DNA of 64,000 bases from contig NZ_PCDP01000059.1 of assembly GCF_003240585.1 (NCBI RefSeq), positions 186,001 to 250,000 of the forward strand, read 5' to 3'. Made by a program: the position numbers and the translations under genes. Below the pieces are notes generated by a model. The model did no database searches. It worked only from the letters and a program-made list of their open reading frames with translations, and was not told the DNA's origin. This DNA is from Arminella tubonensis (lineage in GTDB: Bacteria > Pseudomonadota > Alphaproteobacteria > Rhizobiales > Rhizobiaceae). Positions 60,849 to 64,000 of the stretch are shown in pieces. Position 1 is the first letter of the stretch, and each line of letters opens with the position of its first letter.

Positions 60849-62060
60849 ATGAGATTGGCAGAAGCGCCGATATCCGAGACATTCGAGCGAAACGAAACGC
60901 GGCCGCTGATCGTCCACGTTGTCCGGCAATTTCTTCCGAACAAAGGCGGCCTCGAAGACGTGGTCGCCAATCTCTGCCATCAGTTGCTAGCGCGCGGCTA
61001 CCGCATTCGCGTCGTCACCTGCGACAGTCTGTTCTCCGACCCGGAGCGCAAGCTCCCACCGCATGAGATCATCGACGGGCTAGAAATCGTCCGCATCCCC
61101 TGGTCCGGCAGCAGCCGCTACCCTCTTGCACCGCAGGTCTTCCAACATCTGGCCGATGCCGATCTCGTCCACGTGCATGCTGTCGATTTCTTCTTCGACG
61201 CGCTGGCCTGGGGCAAGTTCCTCCACCACAAGCCGATGGTCGCGACGACCCATGGCGGTTTCTTCCACACGCCGAAATATGCCGTAGTTAAGAAAGTCTG
61301 GTTCAACCTGCTGACACGTCTGTCCGCACACGCCTACCGGCAGATCGTTTGCTGCAGTCAATCGGACAGAAGGCTATTTTCGCGGATTGCACGCAAGCGT
61401 GCCGTCTTGATCGAGAATGGCGCCGACATTGCCAAGTTCGCCAATTGTGCAGCACTCGAAGCCCGTCGCCGCATCGTTACCATCGGCAGGTTCTCGATCA
61501 ACAAGCGGCTCGATCGCCTGCTCGACGTCATGCAGGTCCTGGCGGCACGCCACCCAGATTGGCACCTCGACATCATCGGCACTGTGTCGGATCTCGACCA
61601 GTCGTCCCTTGAGCGCGAGATTTCGGCAAGGGGTCTTTCACGTCATGTCGCGCTGCATGTCTCGATCGACAATTCTGCCATCCGCAACATCATCGCCCGC
61701 GCGTCGCTTTTCGCATCCGCCTCGGAATATGAAGGCTTCGGCCTAGTTGCGATCGAGGCCATGAGCGCCGGCCTGCTGCCGATCCTCAACACGAATGAGG
61801 CTTACAAAGCGCTTGCTGAAACGCACCCAACTCTGATGCTCGCCGATTTCTCCGATCCGGAAGCGACCGCACTCGAACTTGCCTCCGCGTTTGCCAGGCT
61901 TGAGGCGAGTGGCCCCGACATCCGGGAAGGGATGATCGGCGACGCCGCGGGCTATTCCTGGGACAAGGTTGCCGAGCGCTATGTCGATCTCTACGCCGAA
62001 GCCACTACGCCGAAAACGTCGCAACGTCAGCCTTTGCGCCAGCGCGGCCACGTCGCATAG
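60849..62060 (+). CDS. glycosyltransferase family 4
   Basis: A 403-residue GT-B enzyme. The N-terminal half starts with VHVVRQFLPNKGGLEDVVANL; the C-terminal sugar-nucleotide site has SEYEGFGLVAIEAMSAGLLPI (the E-x7-E motif) preceded by GRFSINKRLDRLL. It should add a sugar to a lipid-linked oligosaccharide on the cytoplasmic side. It opens a polysaccharide locus that continues with GT2 and flippase genes. The acceptor and donor are unknown. The 209-base gap before it (60640-60848) shows nothing I can name. Confidence 0.9.
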   Translation: MRLAEAPISETFERNETRPLIVHVVRQFLPNKGGLEDVVANLCHQLLARGYRIRVVTCDSLFSDPERKLPPHEIIDGLEIVRIPWSGSSRYPLAPQVFQHLADADLVHVHAVDFFFDALAWGKFLHHKPMVATTHGGFFHTPKYAVVKKVWFNLLTRLSAHAYRQIVCCSQSDRRLFSRIARKRAVLIENGADIAKFANCAALEARRRIVTIGRFSINKRLDRLLDVMQVLAARHPDWHLDIIGTVSDLDQSSLEREISARGLSRHVALHVSIDNSAIRNIIARASLFASASEYEGFGLVAIEAMSAGLLPILNTNEAYKALAETHPTLMLADFSDPEATALELASAFARLEASGPDIREGMIGDAAGYSWDKVAERYVDLYAEATTPKTSQRQPLRQRGHVA

Positions 62061-62881
62061 CCTTCCAGGATGCCGGTGAGCCAGGCGCGCTTGTATTGCA
62101 CGGCCGCCTTGTCGCGACGCGCGGCGGCGACCAGCCAGCTGGCAAGGGGTCTCGCCAGGCGGTAGGCGACGTAAAACGCCGGAAAGCGCTGCTTGCGCAT
62201 CAGCGCGCCGAAACCGCGGCCGTATTTGCGAGCTCTGTCGATCTGCCGCGGGCCGTATTCACTGGTCACCTGGTCGTGGTGAACGGTGAGCTCCGGAAAA
62301 TAGCGGAGCGTCATTCCGCCCGCGATCGCCCTCAGTAGGAAATCAGCCTCCTCGCCGCTCTGAAACGGCGAGTCCGAGCCGACGCCCAGATCCTCGTCGA
62401 ATCCGCCGATTTCGTGCAGCGCCGAGCGGCGCACGAAGATGCTGTTGGAATTGCCGCAGGCGAGGTAGTTCCATCGCGTGATTGTCAGTGGCTCGTCACC
62501 AGTCGGGCTGACTGAAGGCTCGCCAGCGGCATCGAGCGTACGGCCAGTGACGATGGCCAGATTCGGATGGGCCGAGAATAGCCTCTCTGTCACTTCGAGC
62601 GTGTTCGGCTCATACCAGCAGTCGTCGTCGGGAAAGCAGACATAGGCGCCGGTCGCAACTGCTATGCCATTGTTGCGCGCGCGCGAAATGCCCTTCGCAG
62701 AGCGGATATGCCGAATGATGAAAAACGACGAAAAGGCGGTGATCATCCCGACCAGCCGATCATCGGGATTTTGGTCGACGAGAATGACCTCGAAAGTATT
62801 GAGGCTTTGCCTCTTCAGCGATGTGAACAGCCGCTCAAGTTGATCGAAGCGATCGATCGTGCAGACGATCAGGCTGAACAA
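62027..62881 (-). CDS. glycosyltransferase family 2
   Basis: A 284-residue GT-A enzyme. It opens with FSLIVCTIDRFDQLERLFTSL; the metal and nucleotide site is CFPDDDCWYEP (D-x-D type) near residue 84, and the acceptor site is FDEDLGVGSDSPFQSGEEADFL. There is no membrane segment. Its 3' end overlaps the GT4 gene by 34 bases, tail to tail. With its neighbours it likely builds a surface polysaccharide. It is divergent from the flippase gene. Confidence 0.9.
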   Translation of the reverse strand: MFSLIVCTIDRFDQLERLFTSLKRQSLNTFEVILVDQNPDDRLVGMITAFSSFFIIRHIRSAKGISRARNNGIAVATGAYVCFPDDDCWYEPNTLEVTERLFSAHPNLAIVTGRTLDAAGEPSVSPTGDEPLTITRWNYLACGNSNSIFVRRSALHEIGGFDEDLGVGSDSPFQSGEEADFLLRAIAGGMTLRYFPELTVHHDQVTSEYGPRQIDRARKYGRGFGALMRKQRFPAFYVAYRLARPLASWLVAAARRDKAAVQYKRAWLTGILEGYATWPRWRKG

Positions 62882-63063
62882 TGGCTCGGCTCCAGCGAGG
62901 CGAATGCGGCTGCATGCATTGGGTGAGATGCCTTGGAAGCAGGTAAAAACGACAATTCTCTAAAGAGTAGACGGCAAACATTAAGGTATCTGAAATAGAG
63001 CGGCGGTATCCACTAGGAAGCGCTGATGCATTGGTCGAGCGCGTCAGGGAAACGATAGTCTTC

Positions 63064-64000
63064 ATGACGAAGAGCATTATGGCGAATTCCGCGTTGAACG
63101 CTGCGGCAGGATTGACCCTGCTTGCCGTCGGCTTCGCCTGCTCCATCATTGCCGCCCGTCTACTTGGTCCCCAGGCTAACGGCATTATTGCATTTTCCCT
63201 CTGGCTCGTGACCACCGGCGCGCTGGTGGCCGAGCTTGGCACAGGCATAACGCTGCTGCGCCTCCTGCCGCAACTCAAGGTCCAGGGTTATTCGGCCGAT
63301 GAACGGCGCGGCTTCGCGGCCTATCTCATGCAGCCAACGATCATCTCGACGCTCATTATCCTCGTCGGCTACGTCGCCTACTACTGGCAAGCGGAACGGC
63401 TGCATTGGGCGTCCCCCAACGCCCAGGCCATCATCTGGATTACAGCTGGCCTTTTCGTAACGCAGTCGATCGGCGCCTATACCAAGAACTACCTGATCGG
63501 CGAACAACAGCTCGCGCCGTTTTTCAGGCTGACGATTGCAAGTGCCGTTCTGCAGCTCGCGACGGTACTTCTTGGTGCGCTGTTCTTTGGCGTGAGCGGC
63601 GCGCTCGCCGGCTATGCCTTCGGCGGTCTGCCGATGTTCTTCTATTCTCTTCGGGTCGCCGTCGCGTCGAAAAATTCCTGCGGCGTCAGCTTGAACTACC
63701 TCGTTCGTTCGTCGCTGGTCCTGTCGGTCGAGTTCATCAACAGCTCGATTTTTCTCAATCGTATCGAACTTGTCTTTCTGCAAAGATATTGGGGTATCCA
63801 GGAGGTCGGCTTTTATGCCGTCGGCTTGTCCATCGCCAATCTCGCCTTGCAGCTTCCGGTACAATTGAGCGGCAGCCTGTTACCCTATTATTCCGAAAAA
63901 ATGCATCTGCACGCGACCGGCAAGTTGCCGGTCAGCGTCTTCGAGGGCGTCGTTCGCAGCATTTCCTACATCACGCTGCCGATGAGCTTTGGGCTGGCGG
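63064..64000 (+). CDS. Wzx-like oligosaccharide flippase, N-terminal part
   Basis: First 312 residues of a polytopic membrane protein of the MATE/PST family; the gene runs off the right edge. At least eight hydrophobic segments are visible, with the usual first helix region LNAAAGLTLLAVGFACSIIAARLLGPQANGI-type arrangement and an early FSLWLVTTGALV helix. It should flip lipid-linked repeat units for the GT genes beside it. The start is uncertain: ATG 63064 has GGGA 11 bases upstream; a TTG at 63031 in the same frame gives a coding-looking extension (ALVERVRETIVF). Confidence 0.85.
   Translation, partial: MTKSIMANSALNAAAGLTLLAVGFACSIIAARLLGPQANGIIAFSLWLVTTGALVAELGTGITLLRLLPQLKVQGYSADERRGFAAYLMQPTIISTLIILVGYVAYYWQAERLHWASPNAQAIIWITAGLFVTQSIGAYTKNYLIGEQQLAPFFRLTIASAVLQLATVLLGALFFGVSGALAGYAFGGLPMFFYSLRVAVASKNSCGVSLNYLVRSSLVLSVEFINSSIFLNRIELVFLQRYWGIQEVGFYAVGLSIANLALQLPVQLSGSLLPYYSEKMHLHATGKLPVSVFEGVVRSISYITLPMSFGLA

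Overview
The window reads as a stretch of a Rhizobiaceae main chromosome, most likely Rhizobium or a close relative. Codon use is GC-rich. The gene set is typical of the family: an IalB-like secreted protein, DUF2794 and DUF2585 proteins, the OmpR-type regulator plus cyclic-nucleotide-domain pair, a glucoamylase-like protein related to cyclic beta-glucan enzymes, and palindromic intergenic repeats of the kind known from rhizobia. The species assignment is inference; no 16S or other marker is present. I see no insertion sequence, prophage, CRISPR array or rRNA.

Layout. 1-16 kb: a partial M3 peptidase, a LysE exporter divergent from a MarR regulator, argG, an orphan ParD antitoxin, an SDR dehydrogenase, a second LysE exporter, rlmN, an IalB-family protein, an ECF sigma factor without an adjacent anti-sigma gene, phhB, a low-molecular-weight phosphatase, thpR, a GDSL esterase divergent from an ABC exporter pair, and a Bax-inhibitor-1 gene with a structured leader. 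16-29 kb: DUF2794, DUF1223, acnA with a long folded leader, the cytochrome c maturation genes ccmABCDG interrupted by a repeat pair, then the minus-strand group dapF-mtaB-ftsY-yciB-DUF2585. The ftsY gene has taken palindromic repeats into its reading frame.

29-40 kb: a repeat-rich intergenic region, an MBL-fold hydrolase, then the plus-strand translation and secretion cluster ffh-chorismate mutase-rpsP-rimM-trmD-rplS. Both ffh and rplS have candidate regulatory leaders. An amino-acid ABC transporter (binding protein and permease only), leuC and a DedA protein follow. 40-54 kb: an aldo/keto reductase broken by an in-frame amber codon, an L,D-transpeptidase, the OmpR-type regulator with its CNB partner, xthA, a twin-arginine lolA, ftsK, glnK-amtB behind a sigma-54-like promoter, tesB, a UbiH-family hydroxylase, and a run of small quality-control genes (Trm112-like, LON-domain, YbbN/CnoX, ProXp-like).

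54-64 kb: tRNA-Gly(GCC), the glucoamylase-like gene, an amaB/amaA-like pair for lysine-pipecolate catabolism with a divergent LysR regulator, a stand-alone Lrp/AsnC effector domain, and the start of a surface-polysaccharide locus (GT4, GT2, Wzx-like flippase) that runs off the right edge.

Most of the window is conserved housekeeping. The unusual content lies in the repeats (especially inside ftsY), the untranslated leaders of ffh, rplS, acnA and the BI-1 gene, the broken reductase, and several strong inverted repeats between divergent or spaced genes. All calls come from reading translations and motifs; no database search was run.
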